From assembly GCF_000419525.1 (NCBI RefSeq), contig NZ_ATTE01000001.1, positions 806,001-870,000 of the forward strand: a stretch of DNA of 64,000 nucleotides. Reading direction: 5' to 3'. The notes below the pieces were generated by a model that saw nothing but the letters and a program-made list of their open reading frames with translations, was not told the origin of the DNA and ran no database searches. Shown in pieces: positions 7,742-17,286 of the stretch. Every line of letters begins with the position of its first letter. Position 1 is the stretch's first letter. This stretch comes from Leucothrix mucor DSM 2157 (lineage in GTDB: Bacteria; Pseudomonadota; Gammaproteobacteria; Thiotrichales; Thiotrichaceae). A program made the translations under genes and the position numbers.

Positions 7742-8962
7742 TTACCAGTTAGTCACTGAGCCATCTGGCCTGACGAGGTGAGGGCATTCAGCAGGTGTCG
7801 GAATGGAAGCGCGCAAAGCATCTTCATCAACCTCAATCCCAAGTCCCGGAGAGTCAGGTACAACATAAACAGCGCCTTCCAGCTCAAGCTGTACCGGGAA
7901 AATACTCTTATCATGAAAGCCAAGGTTTTCAACGGGGGACTGCCTTGTCTCCAACCAGGATAGGTTGGGGACCGCAGCAGACATATGTACGCTAGCTGCT
8001 GTACAAATAGGACCGAGTGGATTATGGGGCATCAAGTCAATGTAGTGCTGTTCACTCCAGCCGGCTACCTTCATGGCTTCGGTGAAGCCTCCAACATTCG
8101 ATATATCAAACCGCATGTATTGGGTGAGTCCCTGCTCTATAAACGGAGCAGCCTGCCACTTCGAGGAGAACTCCTCACCAACTGCAAACGGAATATTTGT
8201 TAGTTTTCTAAGGGCAGCATAAGCTTCAGGGCTTTCAGATCGAATGGGTTCCTCAAGAAAATCCAGCGTTCCCGCGGGCATCATATTGGAAAAGCTTGCG
8301 ATCTCAGCAGGCGTGTAACGGTGATGTAGATCGATACCGATACAAAGGTTGTGTCCAAACTCTTCACGCATGGCAATCAGATGTTGGGCGGTACCGGCAA
8401 GCGTTGAGCGAGGGTTGAAAACGGTATTATCAAAGCCACTGGGGTAGATACGAACGCAATCCCAACCTGCCTCAATGAGCGTTCTGGTGTCGTTCAGTGT
8501 CTGTTCGATGTTGTCAGCCATGAAGCTGGCAAAGGTAGGGATGACATCTCTCTGTTTACCGCCCAAAAGCTGGTAAACCGGCACGCCTAAGCGTTTACCA
8601 AGTAGGTCATATAACGCGATGTCGATTGCGGATATCGCGGCGGTAATGACGCGTCCACCTTCAAAGTACTGACTCCGGTAGCACTCTTGCCATATACGGC
8701 CGATTTGTCGTGAATCCTGTCCGATAAGAAATGTAGTGAAATGATCGACCATAGCAACCACTGCATTTTCTCTGGTCGAGAGCCCGGACTCTCCCCATCC
8801 GACAAGACCGTCTCTGGTTTCAATACGAATCACTAGCTGGTTACGAAGACCGACTTTAGCTGGGATGGCTTCAATAGAAGTGATTTCAGCGGATCGCGAT
8901 TGCTTCAGCGGCGGTAGCTCCTCTGCTTGAGTTTGGTAAGTTTTAGTATGATTTCCTGACAC
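7742..8962 (-). CDS. Enolase-superfamily dehydratase, D-galactonate dehydratase-like
   Basis: 406 residues, mandelate racemase subgroup. Metal and acid-base residues are visible: Asp211 and His213 in GIDLHHRYT, Glu at 237-238 in FLEEP, Glu at 263-264 in VGEEF, and His313 in MPHNPLGPI. The D-x-H motif plus the H-x-PLGPI segment are typical of galactonate dehydratase (DgoD/GalD) and relatives. It would convert galactonate to 2-keto-3-deoxygalactonate for DgoK. Translation starts at GTG with GGGAG 7 bases upstream. It is the first gene of the dgo operon, and its promoter region is shared with the divergent sulfatase gene. A related sugar acid as substrate is possible. Confidence 0.78.
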   Translation of the reverse strand: MSGNHTKTYQTQAEELPPLKQSRSAEITSIEAIPAKVGLRNQLVIRIETRDGLVGWGESGLSTRENAVVAMVDHFTTFLIGQDSRQIGRIWQECYRSQYFEGGRVITAAISAIDIALYDLLGKRLGVPVYQLLGGKQRDVIPTFASFMADNIEQTLNDTRTLIEAGWDCVRIYPSGFDNTVFNPRSTLAGTAQHLIAMREEFGHNLCIGIDLHHRYTPAEIASFSNMMPAGTLDFLEEPIRSESPEAYAALRKLTNIPFAVGEEFSSKWQAAPFIEQGLTQYMRFDISNVGGFTEAMKVAGWSEQHYIDLMPHNPLGPICTAASVHMSAAVPNLSWLETRQSPVENLGFHDKSIFPVQLELEGAVYVVPDSPGLGIEVDEDALRASIPTPAECPHLVRPDGSVTNW

Positions 8963-9020
8963 GGCGACACTCCCAAATTTTAGTATTTTGACGCTGCGGT
9001 TGTCACAGCACAGCCATAAT

Positions 9021-9050
9021 AGTACACTATTATTTTAAAATAATGTATGG
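9021..9050. promoter_or_regulatory. Candidate operator A between dehydratase operon and sulfatase
   Basis: The 151-base divergent gap holds a perfect 16-base palindrome at 9029-9044 (ATTATTTTAAAATAAT), flanked by AGTACACTAT on the left and AATGTATGG on the right. These flanks resemble the ATCGTACATTAT-type half-sites found at three other upstream regions of the locus (11306-11350, 17188-17220, 19070-19102). Proposed binding site for the GntR regulator encoded at 10595-11266. Confidence 0.45.
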
Positions 9051-9113
9051 TTTTATTCTTGATGGAGTTAACCTTAAGAATTTAGCACTTAAAATTTAGC
9101 TTAGGAGATTGAG

Positions 9114-10523
9114 ATGAATACCCGCAAAAACATGCTGCTCTTTGTTACGGATCAATGGCGATGGGATACGCTTAATCTTCCGGGCCATCCGGCAAAGCTG
9201 CCAAACCTGCACGCTTTTGCCAGTGAAGCGACACAATTCACTAACGCATTTACCACTGTGCCGTTGTGTACTCCAGCACGTGGAAGCCTGTTTACGGGTA
9301 AGCTTCCTCACCAACATGGCTCTACAGATAATGTTCAAGGCAAGTCTTTTTACCCTTTTGGAAAACTACACCCTTCTCAGGTCACTTACCTTGAGCGGTT
9401 GGCTGCTGAAGGTTATGACGTTGCCTTTATTGGTAAATGGCACCTTGGTGATGGGACGGTAATCGAAAGAGGAATTAGCGATGTGACGCTGAGTGATGGG
9501 GGAGAGGTTCCTTTAATGGATACTGCCGATGTTACGTTTGATGGGCCCAGAAAGTCGCCTTATTACGGCACCATTGTCGAAGGTAAAACCTTAGATGATC
9601 AACGGGTCGATAAGGCGATTGAAAAACTAGCGGGGCTCGCTGCCTCCGAGCGTCCCTTTTGCCTGGTCGTCTGCTTGCACGGTCCACACTTTCCGCATCA
9701 TGTGCCCAAGGAGTTTGTGGATCTCTACGATGATCTTCCCGAAGATTATGTGCCGGAGAATTGGTGCGAGCAGTTTTCAGAAAGCGGCAAACCACTTGCG
9801 CAAAGTGCCTTTTATTGGCCATGTCAGGACACCTCCCACATGAGCCAACAGGACTGGCGACGCACTGCACAGCATTATTGGGGGTTCTGTTCGCATATTG
9901 ACAGTATGTTTGGTCGTTTGAGAAACGCTATGACCACTTACGGGCTCGATGATAATACGGTGTTAACTTTCACGGCTGATCATGGAGAAATGCTGGGTTC
10001 TCACGGCTGGTTCGATAAGGGGCCATTCTTCTACGAAGAGGTGATGCGTATTCCAATGTTAGTGCGTGATCCTGGCAATAGTCACGGTGAGTCTTGTGAG
10101 ACTTATGTCAACCTTCGCGATCTCTTTCCAACGGTTATAGAGCGAGCTGGCGGGGTGGATATGCTGGATGATGACGAGTTGGGGCGAAGCTATTGGAAGT
10201 CCGACGCAAACTATGCTTTCTATGTTTATGATGCTTACCAAGGGCGACAATTTCGTTTTAGAGGCATACGAGGAGAGCGCTATAAATATGCTTGGAGTCC
10301 ACACGATATTGAGGAGCTGTATGACCTTGAAGCGGATCCGGGGGAACGTGTAAATCGTGCGGGTGATCCTGAGCTTAGAGCGATACAGAGCGATTTAAAG
10401 GCGCGACTTTTCCAATGGATGGAAGCGGAAGGCGATTGGCTGGCTGGCCCTGGTCATCATCAGCCGGTCGGTAGTTATATTGATGGTCGCGACCGCAGCG
10501 AGCAACATGTCCACCCAGCCTGA
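9114..10523 (+). CDS. S1-family sulfatase, no signal peptide
   Basis: 469 residues. Type I sulfatase with the formylglycine signature CTPARGSLFTG, in which Cys52 would be converted to formylglycine. Metal-binding Asp-Gln (13-14, TDQ), the GKWHLG segment and ADHGEMLGSHGW are all present. The protein starts MNTRKNMLLFVTDQ, so the catalytic domain begins immediately and there is no export signal; it should act in the cytoplasm on an imported sulfated sugar. SD-like AGGAG lies shortly before the ATG. It is divergent from the dgo operon and presumably co-regulated. The exact sulfate ester cannot be assigned; no maturase (FGE or anSME) gene is in the window. Confidence 0.92.
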   Translation: MNTRKNMLLFVTDQWRWDTLNLPGHPAKLPNLHAFASEATQFTNAFTTVPLCTPARGSLFTGKLPHQHGSTDNVQGKSFYPFGKLHPSQVTYLERLAAEGYDVAFIGKWHLGDGTVIERGISDVTLSDGGEVPLMDTADVTFDGPRKSPYYGTIVEGKTLDDQRVDKAIEKLAGLAASERPFCLVVCLHGPHFPHHVPKEFVDLYDDLPEDYVPENWCEQFSESGKPLAQSAFYWPCQDTSHMSQQDWRRTAQHYWGFCSHIDSMFGRLRNAMTTYGLDDNTVLTFTADHGEMLGSHGWFDKGPFFYEEVMRIPMLVRDPGNSHGESCETYVNLRDLFPTVIERAGGVDMLDDDELGRSYWKSDANYAFYVYDAYQGRQFRFRGIRGERYKYAWSPHDIEELYDLEADPGERVNRAGDPELRAIQSDLKARLFQWMEAEGDWLAGPGHHQPVGSYIDGRDRSEQHVHPA

Positions 10524-10537
10524 TGTTTTGAATTTCC

Positions 10538-10562
10538 TGCGGCTGTTATGGTTGCAGCCGCA
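10538..10562. terminator. Hairpin between convergent sulfatase and GntR genes
   Basis: Perfect 8-base inverted repeat TGCGGCTG (10538-10545) and CAGCCGCA (10555-10562) with a 9-base loop, placed 15 bases after the sulfatase stop and before the end of the convergent gntR gene. No T-run follows on either strand, so termination is plausible from position rather than proven. Confidence 0.45.
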
Positions 10563-10594
10563 CGGAGTTATTAGTGCGATTCAATAGCCGCTGA

Positions 10595-11266
10595 CTATGT
10601 TCGGGACGCTCGTGCTTGCTTAATTTTTAGTTGATCTGCAAGGTGACTTCCAGCATCGCCGATATGTTCTCTTAATACTTTAAGCGCGAGCTCCACGTCC
10701 TGTGAACGTATAGCCTCTATTAGTTTCCGATGCTCTTTTAAGATTGCTTCCTGTCGTCCAAGTGCAATCGGAATACGGGCACTAATTGAACCAATGATTT
10801 CACGATGCTGCTTCCATAGTCCAAACGCAACTTGGTTGTAATGCCGCTCATACATAAATTCGTGGAAGGCATGGTTTAGTTTGGTGTGTTGACGAGCATC
10901 TTTAAAGTTTAGTGCCTCGATTTCATCCTGTATCGCTTCGAGGGCATCGATATCTTCAGTGCTTGCCGTTTCGATAAACAAGCGCATCAAGTAGGGCTCT
11001 AATTGATAACCAACTTCTGCGACATCGCGCACATAATCCGTGTCTATGGGGCGAACCCGCGCACCTTGGTTTTGCGTGAATAAAACCAGCCCTTCACCAC
11101 GCAGCTGCTGCAATGCCTCGCGTACCGGATTGGTTGAGGTTTCATATCGTCTGGCCAGTTCGGAAATTTTTAGGCGTACATTGGCTTCGAGAGCATCGGA
11201 CAAAATGTCATGTCTGATACGCTCGTAGATCGAGCCTGATGGGGAAACGGGATTATTAATATTCAT
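10595..11266 (-). CDS. GntR-family regulator, FadR (FCD) subfamily
   Basis: 223 residues from the start preferred here (ATG at 11266, MNINNPV). An upstream ATG at 11347 would add 27 residues but lacks a ribosome site. N-terminal winged helix-turn-helix: YERIRHDIL, then LARRYETSTNPVREALQQLRGEGLV. The C-terminal helical FCD ligand domain begins about residue 75, with the His of FHEFM and HRKLIEAI near conserved metal/ligand positions. It lies between the two halves of the sugar locus and is divergent from the SMP-30 gene. It probably represses the locus and is released by a sugar acid; this is inferred from position and shared sites. Confidence 0.88.
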   Translation of the reverse strand: MNINNPVSPSGSIYERIRHDILSDALEANVRLKISELARRYETSTNPVREALQQLRGEGLVLFTQNQGARVRPIDTDYVRDVAEVGYQLEPYLMRLFIETASTEDIDALEAIQDEIEALNFKDARQHTKLNHAFHEFMYERHYNQVAFGLWKQHREIIGSISARIPIALGRQEAILKEHRKLIEAIRSQDVELALKVLREHIGDAGSHLADQLKIKQARASRT

Positions 11267-11305
11267 ATAGGAATTGTCCTGCTTTTTTGTGCTCCGATCA
11301 AGTCT

Positions 11306-11350
11306 ATTATCGTGCACTTGATACTCTATATTGTTAAAATAGCACATTAT
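11306..11350. promoter_or_regulatory. Candidate operator B between gntR and lactonase genes
   Basis: ATTATCGTGCA at 11306-11316 is identical to 19088-19098 upstream of the Opp-type transporter, and continues as a near-palindrome TATC-GTGCAC-TT-GATA. A second element, ATAGCACATTATAT, follows around 11339-11352. Placement between divergent regulator and lactonase genes suggests autoregulation. Confidence 0.5.
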
Positions 11351-11370
11351 ATAAGGGCGGAGTACAACTT

Positions 11371-12228
11371 ATGAAAAAACCAGTGTGTGTCGATACTGCT
11401 AAAGCGGGTTGTGGAGAAGGGCTAGTTTGGGATGTAAGACGTGCTTGTCTTTGGTGGGTCGATATTTCAGGAGAGGTTTTGCACCGATTTGATCCGTCAA
11501 CGGGACAAGGAACTCGGATTAAAATGCCATACCTGATCAGTGCCGTGGCGCTGCATCATGACGGTCGCTTGATCATCGCAACGGCCGAGGGGCTTGGGAT
11601 TGTTGATGAGAGCAACGGAGTCATTAAGATCATCATGCATCCCGAACGTTATCTTTCTGGCAACCGTCTGAATGATATCGTTGCAGCTCCAGATGGTAAC
11701 CTATGGGCAGGAACCATGTCTGAAGGTGCTAAAGCGGCCACTGGAGCCTTGTATCGTATCGGTTTGGGAGGCGTCGATAAGATGATGGAAAATACCACCA
11801 TTTCAAACGGCATGGACTGGAGCCCTGATGGCACTAAGCTGTATTTCATCGACAGCGTGCCGGGCGTCCTTTATGTCTTTTCCGATAATGAATGGCGGGT
11901 TTTATTTCGCTTTGATGAAACAGTTGGTCGGCCTGATGGCTTATGTGTTGATTCTGCGGGAATGCTCTGGGTTGCCATTTGTGATAGGGGGCAGGTTATT
12001 GGAATGACGCCTGATGGAAAGATTACCGAGCAGATTGAGCTTCCGTGTGAGATCGTGACCAATTGTGCTTTTGGTGGATCTGATCTTAAAACGCTTTATG
12101 TAACAACTGGGACATTCAGTATGAGCGAGGCTGAGAAGCTTGAAAACCCATTGGCAGGTGGTTTGTTTGCGGTGGAAATGGGTGTGGCTGGTAAAGCTGC
12201 GTATTTCCTTGAGTGGCCTGCAAGCTGA
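11371..12228 (+). CDS. SMP-30/gluconolactonase-family lactonase
   Basis: 285 residues, a six-bladed propeller of the SMP-30/gluconolaconase/regucalcin family. Metal ligands are recognisable: Glu16 in GEGLVW, Asn in SNGMDWSPDG, and Asp in GRPDGLCVD. GNRLNDIVAAPDGNLWAGTM is the typical central motif. It should hydrolyse a sugar lactone; in this locus the likely substrate is galactonolactone from the SDR dehydrogenase, giving galactonate for the dehydratase at 7742-8962. GGGCGGAG lies upstream of the ATG. No signal peptide, so cytoplasmic. Confidence 0.88.
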   Translation: MKKPVCVDTAKAGCGEGLVWDVRRACLWWVDISGEVLHRFDPSTGQGTRIKMPYLISAVALHHDGRLIIATAEGLGIVDESNGVIKIIMHPERYLSGNRLNDIVAAPDGNLWAGTMSEGAKAATGALYRIGLGGVDKMMENTTISNGMDWSPDGTKLYFIDSVPGVLYVFSDNEWRVLFRFDETVGRPDGLCVDSAGMLWVAICDRGQVIGMTPDGKITEQIELPCEIVTNCAFGGSDLKTLYVTTGTFSMSEAEKLENPLAGGLFAVEMGVAGKAAYFLEWPAS

Positions 12229-12242
12229 TCATGATTAATTCA

Positions 12243-12277
12243 AAGTGCAGTGCGGTAGTATTAACCGCACTGCACTT
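12243..12277. terminator. Long hairpin between convergent genes
   Basis: Perfect 14-base stem AAGTGCAGTGCGGT (12243-12256) and its complement (12264-12277) with a 7-base loop, filling the 52-base gap between the convergent lactonase and ABC ATPase genes. No U-tract on either side; its symmetry suits bidirectional termination or protection of 3' ends. Confidence 0.6.
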
Positions 12278-12280
12278 GAG

Positions 12281-13366
12281 CTAGCGGATACGGAGGCCAG
12301 ACTCTGTATCAAACAATAATAGTGAAGCAGTGTCGACGCCTACGGTTATATTCTTACCTTCAACCGGGGGGATCTTATTTCGCCATTCCACCACTACCGG
12401 CAGCTCCTCCTCAGCTACGGTCGTATAGACATAGGAAACGCCACCCAAGTTTTCAACCACATCAACGGGCAGTTCTGCCTTGATTTCACTGTCAGGGTCA
12501 AAGTGCTCAGGGCGGATACCAACCGTCACGGATGAGCCAACAGCGGGGGTAGACGCTATTGCGAACTGAACCTCAATGCCGCTCAAGCCAGGTAAGGTCA
12601 CACCGACTTTTCCCTCATCCACTCGGCTAACATTGCCTTTAAAAAAGTTCATCCTTGGACTGCCGATAAAGCCTGCGACGAATAGATTATCAGGGTCTTC
12701 ATACAGCGTTATCGGTGGCCCTACTTGCTCAATGATGCCATCTCGCAGTACGACTATTTTATCTGCCATGGTCATCGCTTCGACCTGATCATGAGTCACA
12801 TAAATCATGGTAGCTTTGAGCTTTTTGTGTAAGCGCGCAATCTCCACCCGCATTTCCACACGCAGCTCGGCGTCGAGATTTGAGAGTGGTTCGTCGAATA
12901 AAAACACCTCTGGCTGGCGTACGATCGCCCGACCGATAGCCACTCGCTGACGCTGTCCGCCCGACAGTGCTTTAGGCTTTCGATCCATTAAGGCATTAAG
13001 CTTCAGAATATTGGCGGCAGCGTTAACTTTCTCCTCGATCACTGATTTTTCTGCGCCGCTAATCTTTAGTCCAAAGCTCATATTTTCGCGGACGGTCATG
13101 TGGGGGTAGAGCGCATAAGTTTGGAACACCATCGATACCCCGCGCTTAGCGGGGTCAGTGTGGGTCACGTCACGGTCTCCGATGGCTATGCGACCCTCGG
13201 TGGTTACTTCAAGGCCTGCGATCATACGTAATAAGGTGGACTTGCCACAGCCGGAAGGTCCGACAAAAACACAGAACTCCCCATCATCAACGGTCAAGTC
13301 TACGCCTTTGATGACCTCGATCTGACCGAAGCGCTTAACGACATTGTTGATTACCAGCTTAGCCAT
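12281..13366 (-). CDS. Sugar ABC transporter ATPase (MalK/UgpC/MsmX type)
   Basis: 361 residues from ATG 13366 (MAKLVINN), preceded by AGGAG 8 bases away; an earlier ATG at 13387 is inside the SDR gene. Walker [11 protein letters not shown]-loop [13 protein letters not shown], signature [15 protein letters not shown], Walker [13 protein letters not shown] and switch His in [14 protein letters not shown] are intact. A C-terminal MalK-like TOBE domain follows from about residue 240. It energises import by the two permeases and binding protein upstream in the same operon. MsmX-type ATPases can serve several transporters. Confidence 0.94.
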   Translation of the reverse strand: MAKLVINNVVKRFGQIEVIKGVDLTVDDGEFCVFVGPSGCGKSTLLRMIAGLEVTTEGRIAIGDRDVTHTDPAKRGVSMVFQTYALYPHMTVRENMSFGLKISGAEKSVIEEKVNAAANILKLNALMDRKPKALSGGQRQRVAIGRAIVRQPEVFLFDEPLSNLDAELRVEMRVEIARLHKKLKATMIYVTHDQVEAMTMADKIVVLRDGIIEQVGPPITLYEDPDNLFVAGFIGSPRMNFFKGNVSRVDEGKVGVTLPGLSGIEVQFAIASTPAVGSSVTVGIRPEHFDPDSEIKAELPVDVVENLGGVSYVYTTVAEEELPVVVEWRNKIPPVEGKNITVGVDTASLLLFDTESGLRIR

Positions 13367-14126
13367 TTTGTTTTCTCCTCGTATCATTTACACCCAATAG
13401 GTTTGACATTGCCCGGTCTGCCACCAGATCAGCTCCGTTCATTGCACTGGAAGCCGCTGATAGCAGGAAAACTGCGGCATCGCCGATTTCTTCAACAGTG
13501 CTAACCTCATTATCGGCTGCCCATGAGCGGAAGTTTGCAGCATTGGCTGGGTCTTTCATGGCCTCAATAACGACTTCTGTTTGAGTCATTCCCGGGCTTA
13601 ATGAATTCACACGAATTCCATAGGGCGCAAGAGACCAAGCCATGGCTCGTGTCATTGAGACAATAGCCCCCTTTGTTCCGGCGTAGCCTTCATGACCAGG
13701 GTTTGTTGCCGAGGCATGGTTTGAGGCAATGTTTACAATCACTCCACTGCCTGCTTCAGCCATGATTCGTCCAGCCACCTGGGAGCCGAAAAGTACTGAG
13801 CGTTGGTTGACGTTCCAAAGTGTTTCCATCTGCTTTCTGGTCATTTCAAGAAAGGGGACCTTGATGGTGACGCCGGCATTATTCACCAGTCCGTCAAGCT
13901 GACCGAAGTGCTCATGAGCGTCAAGAATGGCTGCTTCAAAGGCATCCAAGTCGCTGACATCAGCCTGAGTAAACCGAGCACCCATCCCCAGCAGTTTCGC
14001 TTCACCGACGGCGTTCACATCAATGCCCGTTACATCGGCTCCCGCTGCCCGACATTGTCGGGCGATGCCGAGGCCAATGCCAGCACCAGCACCGGTTACA
14101 ACAATATGTTTTCCAGTTAGGTTCAT
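13359..14126 (-). CDS. Short-chain dehydrogenase, probable galactose-type sugar 1-dehydrogenase
   Basis: 255 residues, classical SDR. Cofactor motif [12 protein letters not shown] (residues 11-22), NNAGV, a catalytic Ser in NIASNHAS, and the YAGTK (Tyr-x3-Lys) active site are all present. Embedded between permease and ATPase genes of a sugar ABC operon, with 4-base and short overlaps, and together with a lactonase and galactonate dehydratase it most likely oxidises galactose (or a related aldose) to the lactone, the first De Ley-Doudoroff step. Asp at the end of strand 2 (GIDVN) suggests NAD preference. The substrate is inferred from context. Confidence 0.82.
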   Translation of the reverse strand: MNLTGKHIVVTGAGAGIGLGIARQCRAAGADVTGIDVNAVGEAKLLGMGARFTQADVSDLDAFEAAILDAHEHFGQLDGLVNNAGVTIKVPFLEMTRKQMETLWNVNQRSVLFGSQVAGRIMAEAGSGVIVNIASNHASATNPGHEGYAGTKGAIVSMTRAMAWSLAPYGIRVNSLSPGMTQTEVVIEAMKDPANAANFRSWAADNEVSTVEEIGDAAVFLLSAASSAMNGADLVADRAMSNLLGVNDTRRKQNG

Positions 14127-15001
14127 TTAACGGCTCCTGCTGTCGCGCCAGCCATAATTTTACGTTGAAAAGCTGCAAACATTAGCAGTAGTGGCAATGA
14201 GCCTAGTACTGCGGCTGGGAAGAGCTTGGTTGGATCGATGCCGGTATTGCCGACGAATTTGTAGACTGCGATCATGACAGTGAGCTTGTCCTTATCGGTT
14301 AGAAGCAGTAGTGGATAGATGAAGTCGTTCCAGACCATAATCATGATGAACAATGATAGCGTTGCTGTGACCGGAGCCAGAAGGGGTCGAATAACGTGCC
14401 AGAAAACCTGTAGGTTAGTACAGCCATCAAGCCGTGCAGCTTCTTCTAGTTCGATCGGAATGGCAGCAATGAAACTGGTGTAAAAGAATACGGCTAAAGG
14501 TAGCTTCAATGCAGCAAACGCGAGTATGACGCCGAGGTAGCTATCCAGCAGGCCAATGTCACGAAAGATGACGTAGATCGGAGTGATGGTTACAAAGCCG
14601 GGGGTAGCCAGCCCTAGCGCCATGATCATGACTATGGTTCTACTGAGTCTGTTTTGAATCCGTGCTAGCGGATAGGCCGCCATGGCACCTGCAAACACTA
14701 CAATAACAATGACCGAGACGGTGATGCCAAGCGAGTTCAACACGGAGCGCACATAGCCCATGGATGACAGCGTGGCCATGTAATTTCCCCAATACAAACT
14801 TGTGGGCAAACCCAGCGGATCCTGAGCAATCTCTGTTGCGGTCTTGAAGGACATCATGACCATATAGAACAAAGGCAGCAGCATGATCATCACAAGCAGC
14901 AGCACGATGCTATGTGCAAAGACTGATTTTCCTTGTCGCCTGATTCGATCCCAATCAGGTGACGGTCTGCGAGAGGCATCTTGAACGGTGGAAGTACTCA
15001 T
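14123..15001 (-). CDS. Sugar ABC transporter permease (MalG/UgpE type)
   Basis: 292 residues with about six membrane helices. The EAA loop for ATPase contact reads EEAARLDGCTNLQVFWHVIRP. It has a 40-residue cytoplasmic N-terminus and the C-terminal helix typical of MalG-type permeases. It overlaps the MalF-type permease gene upstream and the SDR gene downstream by 4 bases each, so the operon is tightly coupled. Carbohydrate-uptake-1 class. Confidence 0.93.
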   Translation of the reverse strand: MSTSTVQDASRRPSPDWDRIRRQGKSVFAHSIVLLLVMIMLLPLFYMVMMSFKTATEIAQDPLGLPTSLYWGNYMATLSSMGYVRSVLNSLGITVSVIVIVVFAGAMAAYPLARIQNRLSRTIVMIMALGLATPGFVTITPIYVIFRDIGLLDSYLGVILAFAALKLPLAVFFYTSFIAAIPIELEEAARLDGCTNLQVFWHVIRPLLAPVTATLSLFIMIMVWNDFIYPLLLLTDKDKLTVMIAVYKFVGNTGIDPTKLFPAAVLGSLPLLLMFAAFQRKIMAGATAGAVK

Positions 15002-15867
15002 GTGTTGTTCTCCCGATTACGTAGTATTTTGTTCTGAACGAAGGCAACCAACAGTACAAGAATCAACATAATGATCGACAATGCCGAGGCAAAACCAAAT
15101 TTGTACTGACCAAACAGGTTGTCAATAATCTCTAGTGACAACATGCGTGTGGCGCCATCTGGCCCTCCATTGGTGAGAATGAATGGCAGTTCAAAGGTTT
15201 GCAGTGTTCCGATGGTCGTTAATACCACGGAAACTGTGATCGAGGGCGCGAGCAGTGGTAACTCGATATCGCGGAATATTTGCCAGGATGAGGCACCCTC
15301 CAATTTAGCAGCCTCTCCAATTTCTTCAGAAATTCCTGCAAAACCTGCCAGAAAAATGGCGCAGGTAAAGCCCGTGAACATCCATATTTGAGTGAAGGCA
15401 ACGGAGTAGAGTGCAAGTGATGGATCGCCTAACCAATTCTGTTCCCAACTACTCAGACCGATATCCCGCAGGGCGGTATTAATCCCGCCATTGATAGGAG
15501 AGTAGAGAAATTGCCAAACGTACCCGACGACAACGAATGACATCATGGCAGGGGTGTATAGTGCAGCACGACTGAAATTTCGAATCAGCGGCATGCGGTG
15601 TAACACGGCGGCAAAAAACAGTCCGGATATGGTCAGGGACGATACTACTACCACAGTATACCAGAGGGTGATCCAGAGTTCTCTTAGGTAGCGGTCTCTT
15701 GAGAAAATTCGTTCATAGTTCCGCCAGCCAACCTCTTTGGCTTCACCAATACCTTGAAAGCTGGTGAAGCTCATGTCGATAGTCAGAAAAATGGGGTGAA
15801 TGAAAAAGATCCCAAGCACCAAGAGGGCGGGTATTGTAAAAATATATAAGGAAAATCTCGTTTGCAT
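14998..15867 (-). CDS. Sugar ABC transporter permease (MalF/UgpA type)
   Basis: 289 residues from ATG 15867 (MQTRFSLYIF), with GGAG 9 bases upstream; a longer frame to 15921 lacks a ribosome site. Six predicted helices and the EAA loop GEAAKLEGASSWQIFRDIELPLL. Partner of the MalG-type permease with which it overlaps 4 bases. Members of this class import mono- and oligosaccharides, glycerol phosphate and polyols. Confidence 0.92.
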   Translation of the reverse strand: MQTRFSLYIFTIPALLVLGIFFIHPIFLTIDMSFTSFQGIGEAKEVGWRNYERIFSRDRYLRELWITLWYTVVVVSSLTISGLFFAAVLHRMPLIRNFSRAALYTPAMMSFVVVGYVWQFLYSPINGGINTALRDIGLSSWEQNWLGDPSLALYSVAFTQIWMFTGFTCAIFLAGFAGISEEIGEAAKLEGASSWQIFRDIELPLLAPSITVSVVLTTIGTLQTFELPFILTNGGPDGATRMLSLEIIDNLFGQYKFGFASALSIIMLILVLLVAFVQNKILRNRENNT

Positions 15868-15935
15868 TGTCGGTTTCTCCAAGCAACGATGGATTTGAGA
15901 ATCAGAACCCGGCGCCAGCACGCCGGGTCTTTAGG

Positions 15936-17159
15936 TCAGATGCTATCTTCAACCGTTTCGTCCCAACGTATCAGCGTCTTCTCGTTGGGTGCATCCAAGT
16001 TGAGCAGGAAACCAGTCAGGCTATTTTCCCATTCGGATTGCAGTGGTTTAGGGAACTCCATGGTTGAGAACGGCCATAATATGAGGCTGTTCTTATCACG
16101 TGCTTGCGTGTAGGGCTTAGCAAGATCAGGCATATTGTTTCCAGCATTCTCGTAAGGGCTGTAAGCACCTTCAGCTTTCAGGAATACATTTAAATTTTCC
16201 TTATCGGCAAAGAAGTTGATCCACTTAGTGGCTGCCTCAGCGTTCTTGGATTCAGTTGGAATCGCCCAACCTGGTCCAATGAGGTCAAGTGCTAAGCCAT
16301 CTTCAGTATAAGCCGATGGCATGGGGGCAAACTGGAAGTTCAGACCTTGTACCGCAGAAAATCCACCGATGTTCCAGGCTCCCTGTGGCAAGATTGCGAC
16401 ATTACCTGCGCGGAATTCTTGTGGTGCGGTTGCCCAAGGATCAAGCCCTGCCTGCAGTTTAGGGTCGAAGCAATTAGCCTTTACTAGGTCTCGGACGCTG
16501 TCTAGCGATGCGTTGAAGTTCTTATCATCCTCAAATTTACGCTCACCAGAACCGTATTCTGCGGGTGAAATACCCTTTGGGTCGATGCCGTTTGCCCCAA
16601 CGTATAGCATGGCAGAGAAACCACCGGAGAAAATCATTGGTGAAATATCTTTGGCCGCCAGTGCCTGGCAGGCTGTCTTGAGCTCGTCTAGCGTCACCGG
16701 TGCTTTGTCAATGCCCACTTTTGCAAGCAGGTCCATATTGACGAAATTCCCCATACCGATCACTTCTAGTGGGAAGATCACGATCTTGTCATCTTTAGTC
16801 ATGAGGTCACGTACTGCCGGAACCATCTCTTTATACCAAGAGCTGTCAGTACCAAGGTCGGATAAAAGTCCGGCCCCACCCCAGAGCTCAACCAATGAGC
16901 TATCGACCATAGTGACATCAGGTGGGTTTCCACCCTGGAGGCGGGGCGGAATAACCTTATCGACATCTTTACGTGCGACATAGGTCAACTCGACATCAAT
17001 ATCAGGGTTTTCGGCTTCGAATTTTTTAATCAGTTGAGGGAGTCCGGCTGGCTCGGCGTCGTTACCTTTCCAGGCTACGACGTCCAGAACGACTTGAGCT
17101 TGCGCCACTGTTGCCAGACTGAGTGAAATAGCGGTTACTACAAAAAGTTTACGTATCAT
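15936..17159 (-). CDS. Family 1 extracellular sugar-binding protein
   Basis: 407 residues. Signal peptide MIRKLFVVTAISLSLATVAQA with a likely cut after Ala-Gln-Ala. The mature part begins with a solute-binding-protein fold (VVAWKGNDAEPAGLPQLIKKFEAENPDIDVEL) typical of family 1 carbohydrate binders. First gene of the transporter operon that continues with two permeases, the SDR and the ATPase. Its promoter region contains operator C. The ligand is probably a galactose-type mono- or disaccharide, possibly sulfated; this is inferred from the locus. Confidence 0.92.
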   Translation of the reverse strand: MIRKLFVVTAISLSLATVAQAQVVLDVVAWKGNDAEPAGLPQLIKKFEAENPDIDVELTYVARKDVDKVIPPRLQGGNPPDVTMVDSSLVELWGGAGLLSDLGTDSSWYKEMVPAVRDLMTKDDKIVIFPLEVIGMGNFVNMDLLAKVGIDKAPVTLDELKTACQALAAKDISPMIFSGGFSAMLYVGANGIDPKGISPAEYGSGERKFEDDKNFNASLDSVRDLVKANCFDPKLQAGLDPWATAPQEFRAGNVAILPQGAWNIGGFSAVQGLNFQFAPMPSAYTEDGLALDLIGPGWAIPTESKNAEAATKWINFFADKENLNVFLKAEGAYSPYENAGNNMPDLAKPYTQARDKNSLILWPFSTMEFPKPLQSEWENSLTGFLLNLDAPNEKTLIRWDETVEDSI

Positions 17160-17187
17160 GGGTGATTTCTCCTCTGAAACAGAGGAA

Positions 17188-17220
17188 ATCGTACATTATA
17201 TTTTTAATGTTGTACACGAT
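17188..17220. promoter_or_regulatory. Candidate operator C between binding-protein operon and second sulfatase
   Basis: ATCGTACATTAT (17188-17199) faces AATGTTGTACACGAT (17206-17220), an imperfect inverted repeat. The first arm is identical, as its reverse complement, to 19070-19081 upstream of the Opp-type transporter. The site lies in the divergent gap 17160-17286, so it can control both transcripts. Confidence 0.55.
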
Positions 17221-17286
17221 TTATTTGTATTGCATACTTGTTCTCAGTTCAACCACAGCAAACGTTTCATTAAAAAGGGACAAACG

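Noticed and set aside
11267-11347. 27-residue N-terminal extension of the GntR regulator
   Set aside because: No ribosome site; it would translate the operator region, and family members start near ATG 11266.
17158-17286. Extended N-terminus of the second sulfatase from ATG 17158
   Set aside because: The extension runs through the palindromic operator, overlaps the divergent start codon, and adds no signal peptide; ATG 17287 has a ribosome site.
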